A stretch of DNA of 64,000 bases from CALOCN01 sp942491735 (lineage in GTDB: Bacteria; Eisenbacteria; RBG-16-71-46; JABDJR01), in assembly GCA_942491735.1 (NCBI GenBank), contig CALOCN010000014.1, positions 496,001-560,000 of the forward strand, given 5' to 3'. Both the position numbers and the translations under genes were made by a program. Shown one piece after another: positions 25,728 to 34,161 of this stretch (positions are counted from its first letter, which is position 1; the number at the start of each line of letters is the position of its first letter). Under the pieces are notes generated by a model. That model did no database searches. It had not been told where the DNA came from and was given only the letters and a program-made list of their open reading frames with translations.

Positions 25728-26193
25728 GGTGTGTCTCCTTCACCAGGCGGCCAAGGCGGTGCATGTCGAGAACCAGATCGAGGACGTTGCCCCCCTCGTC
25801 TCGCGGTTGGTGGGTCATCGAGTCGGTCAGGCGGCGCAGCAGGGCCAATCCTCGGCCCCGCTCCATCAGCAGATCGGCGCTCTCGGACAGGGAGAACACG
25901 TGGATCGAGGTGACGTCGATCCCGGGGGCCCGGTCGAGGATCCGGATGTGGATGTGGGAAGCGTCGGTCATCGAGAAGCGCAGCTGGATGGGGCGACCCG
26001 CCGCTCCCCGGTATCCGTGCTCGACCACGTTCGACACCGCCTCCTCGATGGCGAGAAGGACCAGGGCCCGGACCCCGGGAAGAGGCACCTCCCCGGTCAG
26101 CCACCCTTCCACGTGGTCCCTGAGTCGGGATCGCAGCCGGGGGCCGGTCGAAAGGCACAACTCCTTGAATCGAAGCGGATTGGACGACTCCAT
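25714..26193 (-). CDS. RsbW/SpoIIAB-like anti-sigma factor serine kinase
   Basis: Protein of 159 aa of the GHKL ATPase superfamily without a dimerisation/His domain. The N box is AIEEAVSNVVEHGY, G1 is LDRAPGIDV and the G2-like loop is ERGRGLALLRRLTD. Such small kinases bind and inhibit a sigma factor or another target and phosphorylate the STAS partner. The STAS gene overlaps its 3' end, supporting this pairing. The controlled target is not identifiable here. Confidence 0.85.
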   Translation of the reverse strand: MESSNPLRFKELCLSTGPRLRSRLRDHVEGWLTGEVPLPGVRALVLLAIEEAVSNVVEHGYRGAAGRPIQLRFSMTDASHIHIRILDRAPGIDVTSIHVFSLSESADLLMERGRGLALLRRLTDSMTHQPRDEGGNVLDLVLDMHRLGRLVKETHREAA

Positions 26194-26236
26194 GCGGGAG
26201 TTATCGGCAGGGGGAGGGGGGCCTGAAGGGGATTTC

Positions 26237-26250
26237 GGGGCAGATGCCCC
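26237..26250. repeat. Short palindrome upstream of the RsbW-like gene
   Basis: GGGGCA, 2 bases, TGCCCC: a perfect 6-base inverted repeat 44 bases upstream of the kinase start. It may be an operator or a small hairpin; nothing else supports a function. Confidence 0.25.
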
Positions 26251-26273
26251 AGTGAGGGCCCGCGTGGGAGAAA

Positions 26274-26355
26274 TGACCGGTAGGGCGCACCCGCTTCATA
26301 GCCTTGTTGCGCTGGGGAAATCGGCCAGGCGCGGGGCGTGAGTCCCTACCGGTCA
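26274..26355. repeat. Long perfect inverted repeat enclosing a nested hairpin in a divergent intergenic region
   Basis: A 12-base perfect repeat (TGACCGGTAGGG at 26274 and its complement ending at 26355) closes an 82-base element. Inside, CCCGC pairs with GCGGG and GCCTtG with CAGGC, so it can fold as one long branched-free hairpin with an inner loop rich in conserved-looking purines. It lies in the 328-base gap between the divergent RsbW-like and lipoprotein genes and is not followed by a T-run, so it is not an ordinary terminator. It could be a structured RNA leader, an operator or a mobile-element remnant. The rest of the gap shows nothing recognisable. Confidence 0.45.
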
Positions 26356-26521
26356 ACGTGCGGTGGGAATCTCGGAATCAGGTACGGGTGGTTTCGGGGG
26401 GTGTGACAGCGGCATCGGGAGAAAACACCCGCCTTTCGGGGTACCCAGGTAATCATGATATCCTGCGGTTCCCCGTCTCCCGTGGTGGCCGCTACCGGGC
26501 TTCAAAGGACTTCCCTTGACC

Positions 26522-27289
26522 ATGCTCCCGCCTCACGCCTCCGGGCGCCTGTACGCCTCTTTCATCGTTCTCCTGCTCGCGCTGTTCGGCGTCGGTCTGG
26601 CCGGCTGCGGGGAATCCGATCCTCCCCCCGAGTGCACCGCGATCGAGGAAGGGGAGCTTCTCTTCGATATGGATCCCCAGGACTTCGCCGAGGCGGGATT
26701 CCGCTACGCCGGGGTCGAGCTGGTCCGGGCCGAGTTCTTCTCCGAGGTGAACCTGTTCGTGTTCCGTCGTCCGGACCTCACCACGGTCCAGTTCTTCATC
26801 CCTGAACTGGGGTTCCAGCCGCCCATCGAAGTGGGTAGCACCTATACCCTGGAGGGGATGCTTCGGGGCGGGGTCCCCGCGGCGAGCGGACTCAAGATCT
26901 TCGACGATCAGGGGTTGCTGTATCTTGCCGTCACCGACTCGGACAGCCCCTCCGGCAATCGGCGCATCTGGGGCCGGAGTTACGGGGACCTGGCCGGGGC
27001 CGGCACTGAGCTCACCATGGTCCGCGAGGAAATCGGCTGCGAGAAACGGGATGTCGATGATCAGTGCTTCCGGGAGTTCCGGAACCTGCGGCTCTCCTTC
27101 CGCATCGAGGGACAGGCGATTGCCTCCCTGGCCCACGGGGAAACGGCGATCCACAACGGCTGGATCTATCACGTCCACAAGGCGGTCCATGTGGTGGTGG
27201 ATTCCTCCTGCCCCAACATCGCCGGCGCCCTGCAGAACCAGTTCTCCTTTTTTGTCCAACGGGAGGGTTCCGGCACCGTATCCCGTTGA
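26522..27289 (+). CDS. Lipoprotein of unknown function
   Basis: Lipoprotein of 255 aa. Signal sequence with lipobox LAGC (Cys29), then a beta-rich domain with no recognised family. Features: an acidic start after the Cys (ESDPPPECTAIEEGE), a VNLFVFRRPDLTTVQFFIPELGF segment and a paired-Cys region CEKRDVDDQCF. In-frame TTG at 26516 is an alternative start. It stands alone between the divergent partner-switch genes and gdhA. Confidence 0.75.
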   Translation: MLPPHASGRLYASFIVLLLALFGVGLAGCGESDPPPECTAIEEGELLFDMDPQDFAEAGFRYAGVELVRAEFFSEVNLFVFRRPDLTTVQFFIPELGFQPPIEVGSTYTLEGMLRGGVPAASGLKIFDDQGLLYLAVTDSDSPSGNRRIWGRSYGDLAGAGTELTMVREEIGCEKRDVDDQCFREFRNLRLSFRIEGQAIASLAHGETAIHNGWIYHVHKAVHVVVDSSCPNIAGALQNQFSFFVQREGSGTVSR

Positions 27290-27419
27290 GGCCGGGACGC
27301 CTCCGCGTGATAGGATGCCCGGACTCTTGTAACGGGGTCGGCGAGCCTGCCGGCCCTGCGGCGTTTCATCGACAAGTCCATGCGCGGGGAGCCGTGGCTC
27401 CCGCAGGGGAGATCCTCTC

Positions 27420-28838
27420 GTGCCCGCCGTACGCCCTTCTTTTTTTGGTGACGTCAATCGGAACTTCGATCAAGCCGCGGCCCTGCTGAACTACCCCAAG
27501 GGTCTCCTCGAGCAGATTCGTACCTGCAACAGCGTGTATTTCCTCCAGTTCCCCATCCGCAAGCCGGGAGGGGAGTACGAGGTGATCAAGGCGTGGCGCG
27601 TGCAGCACAGCCAGCACGCGGTGCCCACCAAGGGGGGGATCCGCTACAGCCAGTCCGTGAACCAGAACGAGGTCATGGCCCTTGCCGCGCTCATGACCTA
27701 CAAGTGCGCCATCGTCGACGCGCCGTTCGGGGGAGCCAAGGGTGGGGTGAAGATCAGCCGGCCCCAGTACTCCCAGGAGCAACTCGAGGCCATCACCCGC
27801 CGTTACACGTCGGAGCTGGTGAAGAAGAACTTCATTGGCCCCGGCATCGACGTTCCCGCTCCGGACTACGGGACCGGCCCCCAGGAAATGGCCTGGATGG
27901 CCGACACCTACATGGCCTTCAACCCGGGCCAGATCGACGGGCCCGCCTGCGTGACCGGCAAGCCGGTGAGCCAGAACGGCATCCATGGTCGCAAGGAAGC
28001 GACCGGCCTCGGGGTGTTCTACGGAATCCGCGAGGCGGTCACCCACCCGGCGGTCATGAAGCGGGCCGGGTTGGCACCCGGTCTGGAAGGCAAGCGGATC
28101 GCGGTCCAGGGGCTGGGGAACGTGGGGTACTACGCGGCGAAGTTCCTGGTCGAGAACGGCTGTGTGCTCGTGTCGGTCTCCGAGCGCGAGGGCACCCTGA
28201 GCAATCCCAACGGGCTCAACCTCGAAGACCTCATGGAGCACCGCAACGCAAAGGGGACGCTACTCGGCTTCACCGACGGCCGGTTCAACGAGGATCCCAG
28301 CGCGGTGCTGGAATCGGAGTGCGACATCCTGGTGCCGGCGGCGCTGGAGCGCCAGATCACCAGCGCGAACGTGGAGCGGATCAAGGCGCCGATCATCGCC
28401 GAGGGAGCCAACGGCCCCACCTCGTTCAACGCGGGAGAGATCCTCGTCAAGCGGGGGCACCTGATTCTTCCCGACCTCTACCTCAATGCGGGCGGCGTCA
28501 CCGTTTCCTACTTCGAGTGGCTCAAGAACCTGTCCCATGTGCGGTTCGGCCGCATGGACAAGCGGTTCCAGGAAGCGTCCCATGCCCAGATGGTGGGAGC
28601 CATCGAGCAACTGGCCGGACGCACGCTTTCCTCCTCCGCCAAGGAGCGGCTGATCCACGGGGCCGAGGAAGAGGACATCGTCTATTCGGGTCTCGAGGAG
28701 ACCATGTCGGTGGCCTTCCACACCGTGGCCGAGCGCATGCTCACCGACAACCGGATCGACTCCCTGCGTACGGCGGCGTTCTCGGTGGCCATCGAGAAGG
28801 TGGCCAACGCCTACCTCGAGCTGGGAGTGTTCCCCTAG
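27420..28838 (+). CDS. gdhA: Glutamate dehydrogenase
   Basis: Enzyme of 472 aa interconverting glutamate and 2-oxoglutarate plus ammonia with NAD(P). Glu/Leu/Phe/Val dehydrogenase signatures: VPTKGGIRYS, the catalytic lysine loop APFGGAKGGVKI, PAPDYGTGPQEMAWMADTY, the Rossmann GLGNVG motif (AVQGLGNVGYYAAKFL) and IIAEGANGPTS. The form with FNPGQIDG and a long C-terminus resembles the hexameric bacterial/mitochondrial-type enzymes. The start is GTG with GGGGAG 8 bases upstream. Confidence 0.93.
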   Translation: MPAVRPSFFGDVNRNFDQAAALLNYPKGLLEQIRTCNSVYFLQFPIRKPGGEYEVIKAWRVQHSQHAVPTKGGIRYSQSVNQNEVMALAALMTYKCAIVDAPFGGAKGGVKISRPQYSQEQLEAITRRYTSELVKKNFIGPGIDVPAPDYGTGPQEMAWMADTYMAFNPGQIDGPACVTGKPVSQNGIHGRKEATGLGVFYGIREAVTHPAVMKRAGLAPGLEGKRIAVQGLGNVGYYAAKFLVENGCVLVSVSEREGTLSNPNGLNLEDLMEHRNAKGTLLGFTDGRFNEDPSAVLESECDILVPAALERQITSANVERIKAPIIAEGANGPTSFNAGEILVKRGHLILPDLYLNAGGVTVSYFEWLKNLSHVRFGRMDKRFQEASHAQMVGAIEQLAGRTLSSSAKERLIHGAEEEDIVYSGLEETMSVAFHTVAERMLTDNRIDSLRTAAFSVAIEKVANAYLELGVFP

Positions 28839-28866
28839 ACCGGACCGCGCGGGGTAGCAACTGACC

Positions 28867-30102
28867 ATGGCCAGCATTCAACGTCGTCAGACACCTACCT
28901 GCACCATCGGTGCCGTCCCGGTCGGATCGTGCCACCCCGTGGTGGTGCAGTCGATGACCAACACGGATACCGAGGACCCGGCCTCCACCGCCGACCAGAT
29001 CATTGCCCTTGCCGAGGCGGGGAGCGAGCTGGTGCGGATCACCGTCAACACGCGCCGGGCCGCCGAGGCGGTTCCGGAGATCCGGCAGCGGGTGCGCGAC
29101 GCGGGGACCTCCGTGCCCATCGTGGGGGATTTCCACTACAACGGGCATCAACTGCTTACCGAGTCCCCGGAGTGCGCCGAGGCGCTCGACAAGTACCGCA
29201 TCAACCCGGGCAACGTGGGGCAGGGGCGTCATCAGGACGCCAACTTCCGCCGGATCATCGAGGTGGCGGTGGCCCATGACAAACCGGTGCGGATCGGGGT
29301 GAACTGGGGATCCCTGGATCAGGCGTTGCTCACCCGGCTCATGGACGAGAACGCGGCCCGCGAGACCCCCCGGGAGGCGGAGGCGATCATGACCGAGGCC
29401 ATGGTGCAAAGCGCATTGGTCTCGGCTTCCCTGGCCGAGGAATACGGTCTGGGTCATGACCGGATCCTGCTCTCGGCCAAGGTGTCGCGGGTCCAGGATC
29501 TCATCGACGTCTATCGTGAGCTGGCCGCGCGGTGCGACTACCCCTTGCATCTGGGCCTGACCGAGGCCGGGATGGGTCTGCGGGGCGCGGTGGCCTCGGC
29601 CTCGGCCCTGAGCGTGCTGCTGCAGGAGGGCATCGGCGACACCATCCGGGTCAGCCTCACCCCGCGTCCCGGGGGAGACCGGCGCGAAGAGGTCGCCATC
29701 TGTCAGCACATTCTGCAGTCCATGGGGTTTCGCCACTTTGCTCCCCAGGTCAGTGCCTGTCCGGGTTGCGGTCGCACCACCAGCACCTTCTTCCAGGAAA
29801 TGGCCGAGGACATCCAGGGGCACATCTCGAGCCGCATGGCCGAGTGGCGACGGATCTACCCCGGCGTGGAAGAGCTCAAGGTCGCGGTCATGGGTTGCGT
29901 GGTCAACGGACCGGGCGAGTCCAAACACGCGGACATCGGGATCAGCCTGCCCGGGACCGGGGAATCCCCCAAGGCGCCGGTGTTCGTGGACGGCGCGCTC
30001 TCCACCACCCTCAAGGGGGACCGCATTGTCCCCGAGTTCCTGGAGATCCTGGACGGGTACGTGACCCAACGCTACGGATCGTTGCAGGAGAGCGGGAACT
30101 GA
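28867..30102 (+). CDS. ispG: 4-hydroxy-3-methylbut-2-enyl diphosphate synthase IspG
   Basis: Enzyme of 411 aa of the MEP isoprenoid pathway that reduces MEcPP to HMBPP. The TIM barrel shows VVVQSMTNTDTEDPASTADQI, GDFHYNG, KYRINPGNVG and HLGLTEAG. The [4Fe-4S] ligands are in SACPGCGRT and MGCVVNGPGE. Length fits the short bacterial form. It begins 28 bases after gdhA, and its stop overlaps the possible CTG start of the next gene. Confidence 0.97.
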   Translation: MASIQRRQTPTCTIGAVPVGSCHPVVVQSMTNTDTEDPASTADQIIALAEAGSELVRITVNTRRAAEAVPEIRQRVRDAGTSVPIVGDFHYNGHQLLTESPECAEALDKYRINPGNVGQGRHQDANFRRIIEVAVAHDKPVRIGVNWGSLDQALLTRLMDENAARETPREAEAIMTEAMVQSALVSASLAEEYGLGHDRILLSAKVSRVQDLIDVYRELAARCDYPLHLGLTEAGMGLRGAVASASALSVLLQEGIGDTIRVSLTPRPGGDRREEVAICQHILQSMGFRHFAPQVSACPGCGRTTSTFFQEMAEDIQGHISSRMAEWRRIYPGVEELKVAVMGCVVNGPGESKHADIGISLPGTGESPKAPVFVDGALSTTLKGDRIVPEFLEILDGYVTQRYGSLQESGN

Positions 30103-31949
30103 CACAGGCCCCGCAGGCCTCGCCCGCTTCGCCGCCCGGCGCCGGATGGATCTGGGGTCTCGCGGTGGCGCTGCATCTGATGGGTTTCGCGGCCGTTCTC
30201 CTGACCGGCGGCCAGGACACGGGTCTCCTGATCTGGAGCGTCCTGGGGACCGCGGACCGTTGGGGCGTGGTTGTCGTTTCGGGGCTGGCGGCGCTGATCG
30301 TGTGGCTGGGGATTCCGTTCCCGCGACGCGGGTGGCAGCTGATCCCGCTCTCGTTCGCGATGGTGCCGCTCTTTGTCCGGTTCAGGGACGCCACCCATCT
30401 CCTGGGGGACGGCCGTCTCTGGATCTCCGTGCTCACCGGGCAGGACCGCGCCTTTCATGCCCATGAACCCCTCGCCTTTGCCCTGTTCGATTGGGCGGTG
30501 CCCGCGGCGGACGCGGCGGGGGTGACCGCCCGTGCCGAGTGGGTGAGCATCATCCTGGGTGGGGTGGCGGTTTTCCTGTTCGGGTTCATCGCCCAGCGCA
30601 TGGCGCGTTCCCACCGGGGGCGGTGGCTGGTCTTCCTGCTGTTGCTCGCTTCGGGCACGACCCAGTTCGGGTTCGGCTACATCGAGGCCTATCCGGTTCT
30701 CTGGGTAGCGCTCCTGGCCTATCTGGCGACCGGTCTGGTGGCGGTGCGGGGAGGAACGCTTCTCGCCCCGTCCCTTGCCCTGGGGATGGCGGTGGCCGTG
30801 CATGGGACCGCTGTGTTGTTGGGGTCTTCCTGGCTGGTCCTGGCCCGCGGGGGGAGTCGTCGAGAGGTCCTGATGGGGCTGGGTCTGGGCGCGATTCCGG
30901 TGATCGTTGCCTACCTGGTTGTTCCGCGGATGCTTGGGGGAAGTTCCGGCGGCGAAACGGTGGAGGGCACCCGGCAGATCCTGGAGCAGTTCCGTCTCTA
31001 TCCGCACGGGCTGGGGGCGTGGCTCGCCGAGCAGACCAGCCGCTGGGCCCTGGCCGCCCCCCTTGCCGTGACCGTGCTCCTTCTGGTGGTGGGTCGCCGC
31101 TTCACCGACCTGCCCACGGACCCACTCGTTCGGCGAGGGCTGGCCTTTACCGGAGCCCTGGCGGTGGGTCTCATGCTGTTCCCGCTCCTGGTGGACACCA
31201 ACGGATCGCGAGGTTGGCTGGTGGACTGGGACAACTTCTCCACCGCGGGTCCGGCCCTGATGGCCTGCGTGGGGTTGGTGGGAGCGGCACAACTGGAGTC
31301 GGGGCGGATGGCGCGCTTCACCGCAACCTGGGTTGTCTTCGCCGCCCTGCTGGGGACCGTCTCGTTCGTTCTCCTGAACTCGCGCGCCGACCTCGCCGAA
31401 GGCCGGTTTCGCCGGGTGGTGGGCTCCCAGTCGTTTCACGCCTCCGCGGCCATGGGGCATGAATCCCTGGGGATGTACCACCGGGACCGCGGGGACTGGG
31501 AACGGGCGGCGGCGGACTTTGCCGTCTCGGCCAGCTTCGACTCCACGAATCCGCGCCGGATCCGCAACGCCGCGGCGGCGCTCATGCGGACCGGCGACGC
31601 GCAGACGGCCGCGACGCTTTACGGGGAACTGAGCCGCCTGGAGCCATCCAATCCGGAAGCCTGGTTTCGCTTGGGCACGGCCCTCGAGGCGACCGAGGAG
31701 CCGGATTCGGCCGGGGTGGCCTATCGCCGCGCCCTGGACCTTGCCCCAACCCACGCCGGGGCCCTGGACGGTCTGGGAGGGTTGCTGGTCCGCACGGGCA
31801 GCACGGAAGCGGATCGCCTGGAAGCGGTGGTCATCCTGCGTCGCCTGCTCGTTGTGCGTCCTGATCATCCCCAGGCCGGGGCCATCCGGCGCACCATCGA
31901 GGCTCTCGGGACGCACGAAGAAAGGCGCCCCCCGAAGGGAGCGCCTTGA
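30099..31949 (+). CDS. Multi-pass membrane protein fused to C-terminal TPR repeats (glycosyltransferase-like)
   Basis: Protein of about 616 aa. Roughly ten hydrophobic helices (first: WIWGLAVALHLMGFAAVLL) with a periplasmic-looking loop after helix 3 (RDATHLLGDGRLWISVL) resembling GT39/GT-C-type enzymes, then three or more tetratricopeptide repeats from about residue 455 (GMYHRDRGDWERAAADFAVSA, NPEAWFRLGTALEATEEPDSAGVAYRRAL). Glycosyl transfer is inference from topology. No ATG, GTG or TTG exists in frame before the first helix; the best start is CTG at 30099, overlapping the ispG stop as CTGA with AGGAG 8 bases upstream. GTG at 30165 or ATG at 30180 would cut into helix 1. Confidence 0.75.
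   Translation: MTQAPQASPASPPGAGWIWGLAVALHLMGFAAVLLTGGQDTGLLIWSVLGTADRWGVVVVSGLAALIVWLGIPFPRRGWQLIPLSFAMVPLFVRFRDATHLLGDGRLWISVLTGQDRAFHAHEPLAFALFDWAVPAADAAGVTARAEWVSIILGGVAVFLFGFIAQRMARSHRGRWLVFLLLLASGTTQFGFGYIEAYPVLWVALLAYLATGLVAVRGGTLLAPSLALGMAVAVHGTAVLLGSSWLVLARGGSRREVLMGLGLGAIPVIVAYLVVPRMLGGSSGGETVEGTRQILEQFRLYPHGLGAWLAEQTSRWALAAPLAVTVLLLVVGRRFTDLPTDPLVRRGLAFTGALAVGLMLFPLLVDTNGSRGWLVDWDNFSTAGPALMACVGLVGAAQLESGRMARFTATWVVFAALLGTVSFVLLNSRADLAEGRFRRVVGSQSFHASAAMGHESLGMYHRDRGDWERAAADFAVSASFDSTNPRRIRNAAAALMRTGDAQTAATLYGELSRLEPSNPEAWFRLGTALEATEEPDSAGVAYRRALDLAPTHAGALDGLGGLLVRTGSTEADRLEAVVILRRLLVVRPDHPQAGAIRRTIEALGTHEERRPPKGAP
31922..31947 (+). terminator. Hairpin at the 3' end of the membrane/TPR gene
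   Basis: AAGGCGC pairs perfectly with GCGCCTT, extended by CCC/GGG around a CGAA loop; it spans the last codons of the upstream gene. There is no T-run after it, so it may act as a weak terminator between the converging genes. Confidence 0.35.
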
Positions 31950-31973
31950 AGTGTCCAGCCTCGCGGGAGGTGG

Positions 31974-32711
31974 TTACTCGGATGTGTCGTAGAACGACTT
32001 GATCTTGCCCCAGCTGGTTTCCTTGACCGGCACGGTGGCCTCGAAGAACTCGATGCTGGAGATCGCGCCGCTGCTGGAGAAGCTGAGCTCCAGGCAGGTG
32101 ATCTCGCCGTAGCTGGAGAGATCCAGGGTCTGCGCGGAGTTGTCGCCCAGGTCCGAGGCGTTCACGGTGCCCTTGAGGGTCCCGTCGTTCTCGAGAATGA
32201 ACTGGGCCGACTCGCTGTCGATGTCGAGGATCACCACTTCGGTCACCACGACGACATCGTCGAAGTCGAAAACGATGGTGCCGCCACTGACTTCGTCATC
32301 GGGGTCGTCCACGATGTTGTCGGTATTGGAGTCACCAAGGTCCTCCGCGATGATGAGCAGGTTGCCCTGGGGGGCGCAGTTCTCGCCCGGCATGCCGACC
32401 TGTCCGCCGGTGCCCACGCCGGGACCGCCGCCGGGGCAGGTGTTGTTGGGAGCACCCAGATCCGGGTCTCCGCCGGTGGGGTTGCCGGAGTCGAAGATGA
32501 TGGCCGTATGCGGACCGTTGTTGTTCGTGACACTGATGGTCATCTTGGGGAACAACGTTCCGGGAGCGGAACCGCCCTGAGGCAGCGTGCCGGCGACGAC
32601 CGTGCCCGCGACCGGGCCACTGAAGTCTTCGACATCCGCGAGCGCTGAGACCGGAGCGATAAGAAAAGCGGACAAGAACAGTGCTGTAGAAACGCGTTGC
32701 CAACGAGTCAT
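31974..32711 (-). CDS. Secreted beta-rich protein with C-terminal W-K-Y motif
   Basis: Protein of 245 aa. Signal peptide (STALFLSAFLIAPVSALA), then an acidic, Gly/Asn/Asp-rich beta-sandwich-like domain (GTLFPKMTISVTNNNGPHTAIIFDSGNP; DFDDVVVVTEVVILDIDSE) resembling secreted anchor-domain proteins of the PEP-CTERM type, but with no PEP motif and no C-terminal membrane helix. The extreme C-terminus is ETSWGKIKSFYDTSE, matching the motif seen in two other secreted proteins here. AGGGGGG lies 5 bases before the ATG. Function unknown. Confidence 0.8.
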   Translation of the reverse strand: MTRWQRVSTALFLSAFLIAPVSALADVEDFSGPVAGTVVAGTLPQGGSAPGTLFPKMTISVTNNNGPHTAIIFDSGNPTGGDPDLGAPNNTCPGGGPGVGTGGQVGMPGENCAPQGNLLIIAEDLGDSNTDNIVDDPDDEVSGGTIVFDFDDVVVVTEVVILDIDSESAQFILENDGTLKGTVNASDLGDNSAQTLDLSSYGEITCLELSFSSSGAISSIEFFEATVPVKETSWGKIKSFYDTSE

Positions 32712-32747
32712 GCAGACCCCCCTCGGGTGAGTAAGTCGAGATGCAAA

Positions 32748-32768
32748 GCCAGACTTAACAAGTCTGGC
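32748..32768. repeat. Perfect 9-base inverted repeat upstream of the secreted-protein gene
   Basis: GCCAGACTT, 3 bases, AAGTCTGGC, centred about 47 bases upstream of the minus-strand ATG at 32711 and about 110 bases before the thiolase gene. It lies in a 157-base divergent promoter region, so an operator or a 5' mRNA hairpin is more plausible than a terminator. Confidence 0.4.
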
Positions 32769-32868
32769 GGAGTGGAAGATAAGGCACAATCGCATCTTGC
32801 ATGAGTGAAAGAATCGTCGCATCAGAACCGTATGGCGCGCTGACCCTACCTCGGCGACAATGGGACCC

Positions 32869-34161
32869 ATGACGACCCAGCGGGTGGCGGTCCTTTCCGC
32901 GGTGCGAACCCCTTTCACCAAGGCCGGAGGCGTACAACGCACGGTGCCGGCCTATGAACTGGGTCGTGTTGCGCTGCGTGAGAGCGTCGAGCGTTCCGGT
33001 ATCCCGGAAGATTCCGTTGAAGAGGTGATCCTCGGGAACATCGCGGGTCCGGCGGACGCCACCAACATTGCCCGCGTGGTCGCTCTGCGGGCCGGGTTGC
33101 CCCGTCACATTCCCGCCTACACGGTGAACCGCAACTGCGCTTCGGCGCTGCAGGCGGTGGCCGACGGGATGCTCCGGATTCGGGCCGGGGTGGCCCGGGT
33201 GGTGGCGGTGGGCGGCACGGAGTCCATGTCCCAGGTGCCGCTCCTGGTGTCCCGCCCCACCCAGGACAAGCTCGAGCGAGCCATGCGGGCGCGATCCGTT
33301 CCGGAGCGGTTGGCGGCCTACGCACGATTTCGTCCGGCGGACCTGAAGCCGGTCATCGGTCTCCTGGTGGGGCTCACCGACAACGTGTGTGGTCTCAACA
33401 TGGGAGAGACGGCCGAGGTCCTGGCGCGCGAGTTCTCGATCAGCCGGGAGGCTCAGGACCGGTTCGCGTTGGAGAGTCACCGCAGGGCGGCTGCCGCGCA
33501 CGAGTCCGGGCGGTTGGCCCGGGAGATCCAGCCGGTTCCCCTGCCGCCCGACTACACCCGTTTCTCCACCGAGGATGTGGGCTTTCGTGCACAACAGTCC
33601 ATGGCGGCCCTGGGGAAGCTGCGACCGGTGTTCGACAAGCGGTACGGGACGGTGACCGCGGGGAACTCGAGCCAGATCACGGACGGGGCCGGCGCCCTCG
33701 TCCTGGCCTCGGAAGGCTTTGTCGAGGAACACGGCCTCTCGCCGTTGGGTTACGTGCGGGCCGCGGCGTTTGCGGGATTGGACCCGGCACGGATGGGACT
33801 GGGGCCGGTCATGGCCACCGCGCGTATCCTGCGCGAGCAGGGGTTGTCCGTGGCCGACATCGGGCTCATCGAAATGAACGAGGCGTTTGCCGCGCAGGTC
33901 CTGGCCAACCTCGAGGCGTTCGCTTCGGATACGTTTGCCCGAAACGAACTGGATCGGGACCGGGCGCTCGGTGCGCTCGACCCCGAGCGGCTGAACGTCA
34001 ACGGCGGGGCCATCGCCCTGGGGCATCCGGTGGGAGCCACCGGGGCGCGATTGGTGCAGACCCTGCTGGTGGAAATGGCCGAGCGGGATGTCGAGTTGGG
34101 GCTGGCCACCTTGTGCGTGGGGGGAGGCCAGGGAGCCTCGGTTCTCCTGGAGCGGGCATGA
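32869..34161 (+). CDS. fadA: Acetyl-CoA acyltransferase (thiolase; FadA/FadI-like)
   Basis: Enzyme of 430 aa that cleaves 3-ketoacyl-CoA in beta-oxidation. Catalytic Cys in NRNCASALQAV, His in NGGAIALGHPVGATGAR and the second Cys in LCVGGGQGAS; the N-terminus RVAVLSAVRTPFTKAGG is typical. A long insertion (about residues 110-175, RSVPERLAAYARFRPADLKP) resembles FadI-type partners of trifunctional complexes. Another ATG lies 9 bases upstream. Its stop overlaps the fadB ATG as ATGA, so the two subunits are coupled. Confidence 0.92.
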   Translation: MTTQRVAVLSAVRTPFTKAGGVQRTVPAYELGRVALRESVERSGIPEDSVEEVILGNIAGPADATNIARVVALRAGLPRHIPAYTVNRNCASALQAVADGMLRIRAGVARVVAVGGTESMSQVPLLVSRPTQDKLERAMRARSVPERLAAYARFRPADLKPVIGLLVGLTDNVCGLNMGETAEVLAREFSISREAQDRFALESHRRAAAAHESGRLAREIQPVPLPPDYTRFSTEDVGFRAQQSMAALGKLRPVFDKRYGTVTAGNSSQITDGAGALVLASEGFVEEHGLSPLGYVRAAAFAGLDPARMGLGPVMATARILREQGLSVADIGLIEMNEAFAAQVLANLEAFASDTFARNELDRDRALGALDPERLNVNGGAIALGHPVGATGARLVQTLLVEMAERDVELGLATLCVGGGQGASVLLERA

